Under the pieces are notes generated by a model that was not told the DNA's origin, ran no database searches, and saw nothing but the letters and a program-made list of their open reading frames with translations. A stretch of 64,000 bases of DNA, from NCBI RefSeq assembly GCF_024464655.1, contig NZ_JANHAV010000006.1, forward strand, positions 62,001 to 126,000, read 5' to 3'. The translations under genes and the position numbers were made by a program. Within the stretch, counting starts at the first letter, position 1. Each line of letters begins with the position of its first letter. This document shows positions 35,491-43,680 of this stretch, piece by piece. Source of the DNA: Halobellus inordinatus (GTDB lineage: Archaea; Halobacteriota; Halobacteria; Halobacteriales; Haloferacaceae).

Positions 35491-35931
35491 ATGAGAGCTG
35501 TCGCAGAGGCCGTTATCGACCGACCACGAGAGGCGGTCTTCGAGTATATGGACGTGCCCGAGAACCAAGCGCGCATCTCACCGCGACTGTCGCGCGTCGA
35601 AACCCTCGGCGTGCTCGATAACGGCGGGAAGCGAGCGCGCTACACCTACCGCCTCGGCTTCCCGTTCCGTGGCGAAGTGCGCGGCGTCGTCCACGAACCA
35701 CCGGAACGGATCGTCTTCGAGCTGTCGGGCGACATCGAGGGACGCCTCCAGTGGACGTTCGAGACTGTCGACGACCGGACGCTTGTCACCTACGCCGCCG
35801 ATTACGACTTCGGGTTGCCACCGATCCTCGATCGAGTGCTCGGTCCGATCGCCGCCCGATACAACCGACGCGAACTCGAACGGACGCTGGCGAATCTCGA
35901 CCAGCAGCTCTCCGAGCCGGGCGACGCCTGA
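35491..35931 (+). CDS. SRPBCC/polyketide-cyclase family protein
   Basis: 146 residues with the START-like SRPBCC fold seen in MRAVAEAVIDRPREAVFEYMDVPENQARISPRL at the N-terminus. Alternating hydrophobic beta-strands (RYTYRLGFPFRGEVRGVV, WTFETVDDRTLVTYAADYDF) and a C-terminal helix follow. These proteins bind hydrophobic ligands; the function here is unknown. A gtttagtg box about 28 nt before the ATG suggests a leaderless mRNA. Confidence 0.8.
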   Translation: MRAVAEAVIDRPREAVFEYMDVPENQARISPRLSRVETLGVLDNGGKRARYTYRLGFPFRGEVRGVVHEPPERIVFELSGDIEGRLQWTFETVDDRTLVTYAADYDFGLPPILDRVLGPIAARYNRRELERTLANLDQQLSEPGDA

Positions 35932-36087
35932 CCGCTGATCACTCCCGAACGCATTCCCCGGATTCCAGGCACACAGGCACAACCGGACGAGAGCGCGGCT
36001 CACAGATGGCACACTGAGACGTGGCTTCAGAATGATCGTCATCGTTCCGATCCCGGCCTCGACGTCGCGGCCGGTTCGCCCTCGCTA

Positions 36088-36167
36088 TAGTAGCATTTGC
36101 AAGTCTTCACGCATCCGATCGTACGCTGTCGTGCGGTCGGATGAGCAATCAGTTGCAAACGCTACTA
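36088..36167. repeat. Palindromic element family C, copy C1
   Basis: 80 bp with TA ends. The terminal arms are TAGTAGCATTTGCAA and TTGCAAACGCTACTA (one mismatch), extending outward by a few bases as ctatag/ctatag. The inner hairpin is CATCCGATCGTACG paired with CGTGCGGTCGGATG (G-T pairs) around CTGT. GTCTT lies inside the left arm and CAG inside the right arm. A decayed copy (C2) is at 8568-8650. Confidence 0.85.
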
Positions 36168-36183
36168 TAGTTCGGACCGAATA

Positions 36184-36205
36184 TGCGCGGGACAGGATTC
36201 GAACC
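36184..36205 (-). repeat. Partial duplicate of the tRNA-Leu 3' end
   Basis: 22 of 22 bases are identical to the 3' end of tRNA-Leu (36295-36316), in the same orientation, 111 bp downstream of it. It resembles an att-site remnant or a truncated duplicate. It sits 17 bp from element C1. Confidence 0.75.
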
Positions 36206-36294
36206 GGAACGAGACGGTCACGGTCACTCCGTTCGCGCGCTGCGACTCGCAGGGCTCGAATCCGTGCCTGCTCCCTCGTCGCTTCGCTCCTCAG

Positions 36295-36377
36295 TGCGCG
36301 GGACAGGATTCGAACCTGCGGACCCCTATGGGACAGCGTCCTAAGCGCTGCGCCTTTGACCGCTTGGCTACCCGCGC
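36295..36377 (-). tRNA. tRNA-Leu (TAG)
   Basis: An 83-nt class II tRNA on the minus strand. The acceptor stem is GCGCGGG/CCCGCGC with discriminator A. The D-arm contains GCCAAGCGG. The anticodon arm is CAGCG-CTTAGGA-CGCTG with anticodon TAG. A long variable arm and the T-arm GCAGG-TTCGAAT-CCTGT follow. CCA is not encoded. Confidence 0.96.
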
Positions 36378-36460
36378 GCAGCCCCATCTACAGCGAAGGC
36401 CCAAATCAACCTGTCGCTCCGCGCGCAGGGTTCTTATGCAGTGGCGACGCACCTCAGTGT

Positions 36461-36769
36461 ATGTACAGCGCCCGGGACCGCGTCGCCAACGAGGAGTGGC
36501 TGAACCGGATCGAGCGCGGTGCGGACCGACTGGAGCTCGGATCCGACGCGCGCTCGGTCGCCGCGGATCTGTTCCTCTCGGAAGCCCCCGAAGAAGACCG
36601 CTCCAAGCGTGCGATAGCGGCCGCGAGCCTCTATGCGGGCGCGTTGATCGCCGGCGAGGAACGATCGCAATCTCGCGTCGCCGACGCGATGGAGGTGACC
36701 CGGCTCAGCGTCCAACAGCACTGGAAGCCGGTGCTCGAGTCGGCGGGGTTCCAACCGCCGTCGTGGTAG
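36461..36769 (+). CDS. TFIIB-like cyclin-box mini-protein
   Basis: 102 residues. The region SVAADLFLSEAPEEDRSKRAIAAASLYAGALIAGEERSQSRVADAMEVTRLSVQQHWKPVL reads like a single cyclin repeat of transcription factor B, with the characteristic AAASLYAGALI helix and a helix-turn-helix near the end. The N-terminal zinc ribbon and the first cyclin repeat are missing (TFB is about 300 residues). It is known in haloarchaea as a small TFB-related protein. The role is unknown; regulation through TFB-like interactions is one idea. Confidence 0.8.
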   Translation: MYSARDRVANEEWLNRIERGADRLELGSDARSVAADLFLSEAPEEDRSKRAIAAASLYAGALIAGEERSQSRVADAMEVTRLSVQQHWKPVLESAGFQPPSW

Positions 36770-36791
36770 AACGACTCAGAAACGGAGACAA

Positions 36792-37313
36792 TCAGGCGTC
36801 GGATCGCTCGGAGTCCTCGGTGCTCGGTTGCTTCGGGCCGCGGCCGTCCCGCTCCGGCGTGACGTTTCCGTGGCGGTCGATTTCGCCCTTGACGATGCGC
36901 GTCGACGAGATGCGCTCGCCGTCCTCGGCGCTGACGTGCTCGACGACCTCGATGTCGAGCGGGTCGTACCCGCGTTCCCGACGGATTTCGTTGATTCGCT
37001 CGCCCCCCTCGCGGGTCTCCGGGGACACGATGAGGACGTCGAACTTCTGTTCGGTGGCGATTCCGGTCGGCTCGGTCAGTTTGCGCACTTCGAATTCGCG
37101 GTCGTGGGCCGCGGCGAGCGGCTCTAATTCGGCGACGAGATCGTTCTTCCGATCCTCGAACGACCTGACGTAGCGGTCGACGTGGCGGGTCTTCGGAGCG
37201 AGTTCGTCGCTCGTCAACCCGACGGTTACGTCGCCTAACTCGAACGCACGCTCGAAGAGCGCGAGGTGGCCGTCGTGGACTGGATCGAACGTCCCGCCCA
37301 GCGCGACGTGCAT
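36792..37313 (-). CDS. coaD: Phosphopantetheine adenylyltransferase (archaeal)
   Basis: Nucleotidyltransferase step of coenzyme A synthesis. The HIGH-type motif TFDPVHDGHLALFERAF is at the N-terminus, and the second motif is ISSTRIVKGEIDRHGN (ISSTRI). Residues VGLTSDELAPKT and DVLIVSPET also fit. It has 173 residues, with an acidic C-terminal tail beyond the usual end. The gene is convergent with the TFB-like gene. Confidence 0.93.
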   Translation of the reverse strand: MHVALGGTFDPVHDGHLALFERAFELGDVTVGLTSDELAPKTRHVDRYVRSFEDRKNDLVAELEPLAAAHDREFEVRKLTEPTGIATEQKFDVLIVSPETREGGERINEIRRERGYDPLDIEVVEHVSAEDGERISSTRIVKGEIDRHGNVTPERDGRGPKQPSTEDSERSDA

Positions 37314-37408
37314 ACGCGGCCGAGGTCCTCCCGGGACTTAAACTGGGCGGGTCTCCGTCGAGTACCGGCCGCACCCGACGATCCACGCCATTGCACAGAA
37401 TCCCGGTG

Positions 37409-37834
37409 TCAGCCGCTTTCGGCGAACACTTTCACCGTTCCGTCGCTCGTGAGTCCCACGTCGATCGGTTCTTCCAGCATATTCTCGCTCGCGACGTCGC
37501 CGAGCAGTCCGTAGAGATGCGCGTAGAGTTCGGGCCGGCAGTAGTCGACTTTGAGACCGGCGTCGTCGCCCTGCGCGTAGATCTGATCGACGATGTCCTC
37601 GAAGCACGTCCCCGCCGCGACGGTGAACTGCACCGGCGCCCGCAGCGTCTGGACGAGTTCGAGCGTTCGACGCGCCTTCTCGACGTTCGCCTCTGCGGCG
37701 CGTTCGATGGCGCTCACGTTCGCGTCCGTGGTCCCCAACTCCTCGGCGACTTCCCGCTGGGTCTTACCCTGCTCGCGTCGCTCTAACACCTCGACCTGTC
37801 GCTCTGTCAGGACTGTCGAGTCCACGTTGGCCAT
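37409..37834 (-). CDS. Tfx family DNA-binding regulator
   Basis: 141-residue archaeal Tfx. The N-terminal helix-turn-helix is LTERQVEVLERREQGKTQREVAEELGTTDANVSAIERAAEANV. The C-terminal Tfx domain is AGTCFEDIVDQIYAQGDDAGLKVDYCRPELYAHLYGLL. In Methanothermobacter, Tfx binds the molybdenum formylmethanofuran dehydrogenase operon. Here it is divergent from a molybdate/tungstate transporter with a perfect palindrome in the shared promoter, so it probably controls that transporter and itself. Confidence 0.9.
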   Translation of the reverse strand: MANVDSTVLTERQVEVLERREQGKTQREVAEELGTTDANVSAIERAAEANVEKARRTLELVQTLRAPVQFTVAAGTCFEDIVDQIYAQGDDAGLKVDYCRPELYAHLYGLLGDVASENMLEEPIDVGLTSDGTVKVFAESG

Positions 37835-37840
37835 ACGAAG

Positions 37841-37858
37841 TCAAACAGATCTGTTTGA
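37841..37858. promoter_or_regulatory. Perfect 18-bp palindrome between tfx and wtpA
   Basis: TCAAACAGATCTGTTTGA is perfectly self-complementary. It lies 7 nt upstream of the tfx start and about 20 nt upstream of the TATA-like taagtttattgg of wtpA (start 37895). It could block tfx initiation and affect wtpA. It is the obvious operator candidate for Tfx. Confidence 0.75.
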
Positions 37859-37860
37859 GG

Positions 37861-37872
37861 TAAGTTTATTGG
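37861..37872 (+). promoter_or_regulatory. TATA box of wtpA
   Basis: The sequence gtaagtttattg is about 28 nt before the ATG of wtpA, matching leaderless spacing. It follows immediately after the palindrome. Confidence 0.5.
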
Positions 37873-37894
37873 TTAAACATTAGATTTTGGACCG

Positions 37895-38812
37895 ATGGTC
37901 GTCGCACCGCCGACTGGTCGGCGCTCGTTTCTCGCAGGGGCCGCGGCGCTCCTCACCGGGACCGCCGGGTGTGCCGGCGTCGTCGGTCGCGACCGGACGA
38001 CTGCGACCCCCGTCTCGATACTCGCTGCCGGGAGCCTGAACAACGCGCTCGAAAACGGGCTCCGTTCGAGCGTCGACACGCCTGTCCAGATCGAAGCCCA
38101 CGGGTCCGCAGAGGTCGCCCGCCTCGTCGCGGAGGGACAGAAGAATCCGGACGTCGTCTCCGTCGCCGACGTCGCGCTGTTCGACGGCCCGATGCGACCA
38201 GACTGGTACGCCGAGTTCGCGACCAACTCCGTCGTCGTCGCTTACAACCCCGACAGCAACGGCGGGGAACGCATCGCTGCCGCCGGAACCGACTCGTGGT
38301 ACCGTCCGCTACTCGACGGCGACGTCGAACTCGGGCGGACGGACCCGGACCTCGACCCGCTCGGCTACCGGGCCCTCTTCGTCCTCGAACTCGCGACGGA
38401 CTACTACGACACTGACCGCGACCTTCGCGATGCGATCCCGAGCCGCGACCAGATCTACCCCGAGACGCAACTCGTCAGCCAGTTCGAGACCGGGTCGATC
38501 GACGCCGCGATCGCCTACCGGAATATGGCAGTCGAGCGCGGCTACGACTACGTCGAACTCCCGGCAGCGATCGACCTCAGCGATCCCTCCTACGCCGAAC
38601 AGTACGCGAACGCAACCTACGAACTCCCGAGCGGCAAGGTCGTCGAGGGCGGCCTCATCAGCTACGGTGCGACGCTCCGAAGCCAGACGTCGGCTGCCGC
38701 CGACGTCTTTCAGACCCACACGACCGGACCGTACCTCTCGGAGTTCGGATTCGTGATCCCCGACGACTACCCCACCTACACCGGCAATGTTCCCAGCGAA
38801 ATCGCGAACTGA
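37895..38812 (+). CDS. wtpA: Molybdate/tungstate-binding protein (WtpA-like)
   Basis: Extracellular solute-binding protein of 305 residues for an oxyanion ABC importer. It has a Tat-type lipoprotein signal (GRRSFLAGAAALLTGTAGC). Family blocks are ILAAGSLNNALENGL, QIEAHGSAEVARLVAEGQKNPDVVSVADVALF and SVVVAYNP, together with GSIDAAIAYRNMAVERGYDYVELP. The last part (PSGKVVEGGLISYGATLR) is typical for WtpA. It is the first gene of wtpABC and is divergent from tfx. Molybdate versus tungstate preference cannot be read off. Confidence 0.9.
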   Translation: MVVAPPTGRRSFLAGAAALLTGTAGCAGVVGRDRTTATPVSILAAGSLNNALENGLRSSVDTPVQIEAHGSAEVARLVAEGQKNPDVVSVADVALFDGPMRPDWYAEFATNSVVVAYNPDSNGGERIAAAGTDSWYRPLLDGDVELGRTDPDLDPLGYRALFVLELATDYYDTDRDLRDAIPSRDQIYPETQLVSQFETGSIDAAIAYRNMAVERGYDYVELPAAIDLSDPSYAEQYANATYELPSGKVVEGGLISYGATLRSQTSAAADVFQTHTTGPYLSEFGFVIPDDYPTYTGNVPSEIAN

Positions 38813-39596
38813 CTCCGGCGTCGGACGGTTCGACTGGCTGTCGATCACGTTCGTGCTCGGCGCGGTCCTGCTCTGTTATTACCTCCTGCCGCTGGTCTCG
38901 CTCGTCGTCAGCCAGCCGCCCGACGTGGTGCTGCGCCGCATCACGCAGCCGGACATCGTCTCGGCGACGACGACCTCGATCGTCTCTGCGAGCACGAGCG
39001 CCCTCGTCGCGACGGTGTTCGGTCTCCCGCTCGCATACTGGCTCGCGCGCGCTGACGGGCAGATCAAGACGGTGGTGACTGCGCTCGTCGTACTCCCGCT
39101 CGTTCTGCCCCCGATCGTCAGCGGGATGGTGTTGCTGACGATCGTCGGCCCGGAGACGGTCGTTGGACGGCTGGCGGCCGCCAACGGACTGCCGCTGACT
39201 CGGTCGGTTGCGGGCGTCGTGCTCGCGCAGACGTTCGTGTCGTCGCCGTTCGTCGTCGTCACGGCGAAAGCGGCTTTCGAGAGCGTCGACCGAAGCCTGG
39301 AGTACGCCTCGCGGTCGCTCGGCAAGAGCCGCTTTACGACGTTCCGCCGGGTCACGCTCCCGCTCGCGTGGCCGGGCATCCTCGCGGGCGTCACGCTGGC
39401 GTTCGCGCGCTCGATCGGCGAGTTCGGCGCGACGATTATGCTCGCGTACTACCCGCGGACGATGCCGGTGCAGATCTGGGTCTCGTTCACGACGCTCGGC
39501 CTGGACAACGCGTTCCCCGCGGCCGTCGTGCTGGTCGGTATCGCGGTCGCGACGCTCGTCGTCCTCAACGCTCTCGGACAGAACCCCCTGGAGTAA
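38787..39596 (+). CDS. wtpB: Molybdate/tungstate ABC transporter permease
   Basis: 269-residue binding-protein-dependent permease. Helices start at LSITFVLGAVLLCYYLLPLVSLVV, and the EAA loop is YASRSLGKSRFTTFRRVTLPLAWPGILAGVTLAFARSIGEFGA. The ATG at 38787 overlaps wtpA by 26 nt. A GTG at 38820 (VGRFDWLS) is an alternative that would avoid the overlap. Confidence 0.88.
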   Translation: MFPAKSRTDSGVGRFDWLSITFVLGAVLLCYYLLPLVSLVVSQPPDVVLRRITQPDIVSATTTSIVSASTSALVATVFGLPLAYWLARADGQIKTVVTALVVLPLVLPPIVSGMVLLTIVGPETVVGRLAAANGLPLTRSVAGVVLAQTFVSSPFVVVTAKAAFESVDRSLEYASRSLGKSRFTTFRRVTLPLAWPGILAGVTLAFARSIGEFGATIMLAYYPRTMPVQIWVSFTTLGLDNAFPAAVVLVGIAVATLVVLNALGQNPLE

Positions 39597-39599
39597 TCG

Positions 39600-40661
39600 A
39601 TGCTCGAACTGGACGCTCTCACGAAGACGTACGCTGGATTCGAGTTCGGCCCCGTCGACGCGACCGTCGACGACGAGGTCCTCGCAGTACTCGGTCCCTC
39701 GGGCAGCGGGAAGACGACGCTGCTGTCGGTGATCGCAGGGATCGTCGCTCCCGACTCGGGGTCCGTATCGCTGAACGGCCGAGCATTGAGCGGGCGATCG
39801 CTCGAAGACCGCCGGACGGGGCTGGTCTTTCAGGACGGGGCGCTGTTCCCGCATCTGACCGCCCGCGAGAACATCGGCTACGCGGCTACGAGTGGCGGTC
39901 GGATCGACGAACTCGCGACGCTGCTCGAAATACGGGACGTCCTCGACCGCAGGCCCGCGACGCTCTCCGGCGGCGAAAAACAGCGCGTCGCGCTGGCGCG
40001 CACTCTGGCGGCCGACCCGGACGCGCTGCTCCTCGACGAACCGCTTTCGAGCCTCGATGCGCCCATCCGCCGTCGATTGCGAATCGAACTCCACGCGCTG
40101 TTCGACTCGCTGGACATCCCGGTCGTGTACGTGACGCACGATCAGCGGACGGCAACAGCGCTGGGCGACCGCATCGCGATCTTCCGGAACGGCACGATCG
40201 AGCAGATCGGCCCGCCGTCGACCGTACTCCGAGAACCGGAAACGCGGTTCGTCGCGACGTTCACGGGGAACGAGAACCTCTTCGAGGGCGTCGCCACAGG
40301 CGGCGCGACGGTTCGGGTCGGCGACGTCGAACTACGGACAAGTGAGCCTGTTCCGGCCGAGTCGGCCGTAACCGTCTGTCTGCACCCCTCACGGATCCGA
40401 CTCTGTGATCCGAGCGCCCGTCCAGCCGACGGCTCAGAGATCCACCCGACGAACGTGATTCGTGGGACCGTCGACGACTGGCTGAACGAAGGGACGGAAT
40501 ATCGTGTCCACGTGAATGCCGCCGGGACGTCGCTCGCGCTGGTGACGACCGTTCGTCCGCCTGCCTTTGATCGCTTAGCAATCGACGCCGGCGCTCCCGT
40601 CCAAGTGGCGATTCCGCCGCAAGCCGTCCATCTGATCCCACACGCCCAGGCCGAGCTTTGA
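39600..40661 (+). CDS. wtpC: Molybdate/tungstate ABC transporter ATPase
   Basis: 353 residues. Walker A is GPSGSGKTT, the Q-loop is LVFQDGALFPHL, the signature is LSGGEKQRVALARTLA, Walker B is ALLLDEPLSSLD and the H-loop is VVYVTHDQ. The C-terminal part (about 235-350) with VTVCLHPSRIRL and VHVNAAGTSLALVTTV is a TOBE-like oxyanion-sensing domain. The start is 3 nt after the wtpB stop. Last gene of the operon. Confidence 0.9.
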   Translation: MLELDALTKTYAGFEFGPVDATVDDEVLAVLGPSGSGKTTLLSVIAGIVAPDSGSVSLNGRALSGRSLEDRRTGLVFQDGALFPHLTARENIGYAATSGGRIDELATLLEIRDVLDRRPATLSGGEKQRVALARTLAADPDALLLDEPLSSLDAPIRRRLRIELHALFDSLDIPVVYVTHDQRTATALGDRIAIFRNGTIEQIGPPSTVLREPETRFVATFTGNENLFEGVATGGATVRVGDVELRTSEPVPAESAVTVCLHPSRIRLCDPSARPADGSEIHPTNVIRGTVDDWLNEGTEYRVHVNAAGTSLALVTTVRPPAFDRLAIDAGAPVQVAIPPQAVHLIPHAQAEL

Positions 40662-40709
40662 TATAGCGATATACAATTTACGTGTGTCCGCTCAGACGAC
40701 GCCCCCAGC

Positions 40710-41780
40710 TCAGTACAGCGAGTAAATGTGCCGTTCGTAGGTCTCGCGGACCCGGTCACCCCAGTTGTGGGTGTAGGTGTCGATGATGTCGCCCCCGACG
40801 TCGCCCCGGAGATACTTGACGATCCCTCGATCGCCGGTCCGATCGCGGAGATGCGTCGTGAAGAAGTGCCGAAAGTAGTGTGGGGTGACGTTCTCTTCCG
40901 CACCGCCGCCGGATCTATGCCAGCCGGCGTCGCTCGCGTGTCCTTCGACGAGGTGATGCACCATATCGGGTGTGAGCCGACTCCCCCAACTCCCCGACGT
41001 ACTGACGAACAACGGTTCTGCAGGCGAGCGCGCCGCCGGACGGATCGCGAGCCAGCGACGCAGCGCGACTTCGAGTTCGTCGTCGACGGGGATCACCGTC
41101 GAACGCTTCCGCTTGTTCGACGCCGTGCGCTCCTCGCCGGCGACGGCGGCCCCGGCCGCGGGTTCGGCCGCGACGTAGAGCGACGGCCCACGGCCGTCGA
41201 GGTGCGGACGCGACGTTACGATCCCGTTCGATACAGCGTCGATCGGTGTGTCGTCGTCGAGCGCCAGGTCGCGGAGGTCGAGATTACAGAGTTCCCCCAC
41301 GCGCATTCCGGTCTTGAGAAGCGTCGTGACGACCGCGTGATCGAGGGGATGCGTGACCGTGGCAAGAAAGTCCCGCATATCGGGGAGTGAAATCTCTCGC
41401 CGTGAGGGGTTCGTGTCGATCCGTTCGTCCATCTCCTCTATCACGAGCGTCATCGGATTGGACTCGAATGCGCCGACCTGCGCGAGGTACGCGTAGAACC
41501 GGTGGAGGTAGGAGGCGTACGTCGCGACCGTACTGTCGGCGACGTCCGATCGCCGGAGCGAGTGGATCCACGCCATACAGTCGCGGTGTGTCGCCTCGGC
41601 GACCGAGGTCTGTGACCCGCTCGGAGTCGTCGACGGATCGCTCAGGAAAGCCTCGAACCGACGGAGGACGCGCTCGTAGGCGTCTCGGGTCCGTTCTGAC
41701 TTTCCGTGGTACGTCATATCCTGCAGGAAGTACGCGATCGGATCTTCGAGAGCCTCGCCCTCGGCGGTCTCAGCGCTCAT
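40710..41780 (-). CDS. Tyrosine recombinase (XerC/D-like integrase)
   Basis: 356 residues. The N-terminal SAM-like domain has LQDMTYHGKSERTRDAYERVLRRFEAFL. The catalytic domain has the first Arg in LLKTGMRVGELCNLDL, the HxxR in TPHYFRHFFTTHL, a His in the DTYTHNWGD segment and the probable nucleophile Tyr there or in RETYERHIYSLY. It is a chromosomal XerA-like or relict integrase; many haloarchaea keep several. Its gene overlaps that of the DUF5805 protein by 11 nt, so the two are co-transcribed. Confidence 0.88.
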   Translation of the reverse strand: MSAETAEGEALEDPIAYFLQDMTYHGKSERTRDAYERVLRRFEAFLSDPSTTPSGSQTSVAEATHRDCMAWIHSLRRSDVADSTVATYASYLHRFYAYLAQVGAFESNPMTLVIEEMDERIDTNPSRREISLPDMRDFLATVTHPLDHAVVTTLLKTGMRVGELCNLDLRDLALDDDTPIDAVSNGIVTSRPHLDGRGPSLYVAAEPAAGAAVAGEERTASNKRKRSTVIPVDDELEVALRRWLAIRPAARSPAEPLFVSTSGSWGSRLTPDMVHHLVEGHASDAGWHRSGGGAEENVTPHYFRHFFTTHLRDRTGDRGIVKYLRGDVGGDIIDTYTHNWGDRVRETYERHIYSLY

Positions 41781-42240
41781 TTTGCTCCTCCGACGCGCCG
41801 GGTGCGAGAGCGTAGCCGCCGCGCCGCCCGCTGTATCGCACGGCGTTCGACGCCTGTAGCTCCTGGAGCGTCTCGTCGAGACGGCTCTCGATGTCGTCTG
41901 TCAGCGCCGCGAGAAGTTCGTCCCACGAGAGGTACTCGGAGGACGAGAGGACCTCGAGGACGCGACGTTCGAAGTCGTCTTCGGTGTCCTGTGTTGTTGG
42001 CCCGTTCTCGGAACCTGACCCCCGGGGTTTGGACCCTCCGTTAGCCCCTTCACTGGATTCTTCATATCCGGGGCTGTTGGGGACCTCGAAGTCGCGGCGG
42101 CCTGCCTGCACCATCGTCCGAACGAACTCGCTTTGGCTCATCCCCAACTGATCTGCGTGTTCTTTCCAGCGCTCTTTCTGATAGGTGGGAACGTACGTCA
42201 TTACCGTCGCCCGCTCGGTGTCGACTTCTTCGGCAGCCAT
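41770..42240 (-). CDS. DUF5805 family DNA-binding-like protein
   Basis: 156 residues. The N-terminal half (ERATVMTYVPTYQKERWKEHADQLGMSQSEFVRTMVQAGRRDF) looks like a ribbon-helix-helix/CopG domain. After a linker rich in Gly, Ser and Glu, the C-terminal part (DDFERRVLEVLSSSEYLSWDELLAALTDDIESRLDETLQELQASNAVRYSGRRGGYAL) forms a winged helix-like fold. It is the probable partner of the adjacent recombinase. The start is taken at MAAEEVDTER. Confidence 0.82.
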   Translation of the reverse strand: MAAEEVDTERATVMTYVPTYQKERWKEHADQLGMSQSEFVRTMVQAGRRDFEVPNSPGYEESSEGANGGSKPRGSGSENGPTTQDTEDDFERRVLEVLSSSEYLSWDELLAALTDDIESRLDETLQELQASNAVRYSGRRGGYALAPGASEEQNER

Positions 42241-43680
42241 ACCACTCCCTGCGTTTGCCCCCCACTTCACTTTACTGTAGATACCAGAATAAGAGAGATT
42301 AGATGTGTTTCTGATTGCGCCTTTCCGGGGCTGTAATTAAGTTATTTGTTTTTCTGCAATCTAAAATCTGCAAAGTGCTTGTATTCACACACCTATATTC
42401 TGTCGTTCTTTATAGGTCTTATTTTCGGGGATAGGTCGCTTCCAGCAGAGGCGATCCAGTACTGAAATTCTTGTTCTGTCGATGAAACAGAATGCGCCCG
42501 AATCAGTCACTCGGCTGCGCCGATCGGCCCCCGAAATCTGAATGGGTATCTTCGGCCCGCTACTCCGGGGGGTCGCTGCCAAAGATCGGTCTCCCGAGTT
42601 CGGTTCGATATACCGACCAGATGCTGATGTGACTGTATCGTTCCATTGCGCTAGTCGAATATTCGAGTCAGCCGAAGTGGTGTTGGCGTCGAGACCACGG
42701 ATACCTCGTTGCGTGGACGCACGTACCATCTGCGTCGGACGTTCGACAGCGGGACTAACTCTCGGCACATAGGGAGCACCGAGGACCAACTGTGCCCCGT
42801 AGGCCTCTGCACAGGCAATCGCGCTGTCGATTACCGAGCCGCGCAACTGCTGCACCGTTCGTTGGAGAGACCAGGGACGTGCTACTTTGGTAGAAACAAG
42901 CGGTCGCCGTCACCGGTATCCCTGGCCTCGATGACGACGTACGCCGAGTACGACGGGTTCGAGAACGTCCCGTCATCCTTCCGAACCGTCCACTTCTCTA
43001 CTCCCTGATTGTCGGACTCTCTGGCAAGGCGTGAAACGCCAAACAGTGGTCGTGAGGTCCTGACCCGACTGTCTCGCCTTCGTATACGAGCCGCTTCGAT
43101 AGCAAACAAGCGGTACGTGGCAGCCTACCCTGTGAGCGAGAGATCGGATCGTAGTCAGGGGTATCTTTGATGGCTGTGTCGTGTTGTGTGCTCAATCCTA
43201 CTCCAATCGGCGTCGCCTCGGAGTGGTCGGACGCTCCACTGTCCTGCGGCACTCCGCGCGATTCTGGCCGGCCTATCGGCCTGAAAGCCCCTCGTACGTA
43301 CGCGCGACATACACGCTCAGTGGGTACCGACTGCGCCTCTATCAGAGCGAAAGAGAATGAACGAAGGGTGATGCCGACGAACGGTCTCCCAACGAGTTCT
43401 TTGCATCCTGGACATCGGTGCGATGCAACTACGCTACGCGCAGGCCACGCGTTACGCGGGGGAACCGCTCCTCTGTAGCCTCCCGGGTTCACGCCTGTCC
43501 CCACACGGAAAATTGAGTGACTTTCATAACTAGATCTCGCACAATCTGTCCGTATTCTGTGATCACTGTCAAGTAGTGTATAGGATTCGCGTCTGTATTC
43601 GAACGCATAAACTCTATTCGGCTATATCAATATCTTGTCGACGCCTCCGGCAGATCGATTATGGTCGTCCGCTAGATCAG
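42241..43680. other. Gene-poor decayed region behind the integrase
   Basis: 1,440 nt without an intact gene that can be supported. Composition is visibly lower in GC (especially 42280-42420) than in the neighbours. On the minus strand at about 42882-43015 a fragment ending WTVRKDDGTFSNPSYSAYVVIEARDTGDGDRLFLPK reads like a real protein C-terminus. Upstream of it frames are broken. Other open frames (for example 42385-42855 and 42998-43504, minus) are rich in Ser, Arg and Cys and have no recognised motif. The likely content is remains of mobile or hypervariable DNA. Confidence 0.5.
42882..43016 (-). pseudogene. C-terminal fragment of an unidentified protein
   Basis: The minus-strand frame ending LFLPK at 42882 has normal protein-like composition for about 40 residues (VEKWTVRKDDGTFSNPSYSAYV onward). 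The sequence before it (RRDSRVRTSRPLFGV) does not. No start codon or matching upstream domain was seen. The call is a truncated gene. Confidence 0.35.

Larger units (their letters stand above)
35932..36294. other. Intergenic region with element C1 and a tRNA scar
   Basis: 363 nt between the SRPBCC gene and tRNA-Leu, which point toward each other. It holds element C1 (36088-36167), the partial tRNA-Leu copy (36184-36205) and no protein gene that can be supported. An overlapping long open frame over 36032-36460 is judged spurious. Confidence 0.6.

Noticed and set aside
36032-36460. Long open frame running through element C1 and tRNA-Leu region into the TFB-like gene
   Set aside because: It crosses a palindromic element and the antisense of a tRNA. 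The true start of the downstream gene is at 36461.
38658-40139. 493-codon minus-strand frame over wtpBC
   Set aside because: It has an Arg/Asp-rich shadow composition and overlaps two well-supported transporter genes.
40656-40680. ModE-like GATATAGCGATATA sequence after wtpC
   Set aside because: It lies between two convergent gene ends and not in a promoter. The resemblance to a ModE half-site is likely chance.
43165-43500. TnpB/IS1341-type transposase remnant
   Set aside because: The minus-strand frames gave a vague impression of a transposon 3' end, but no TnpB motif (DED residues or zinc ribbon) could be found.
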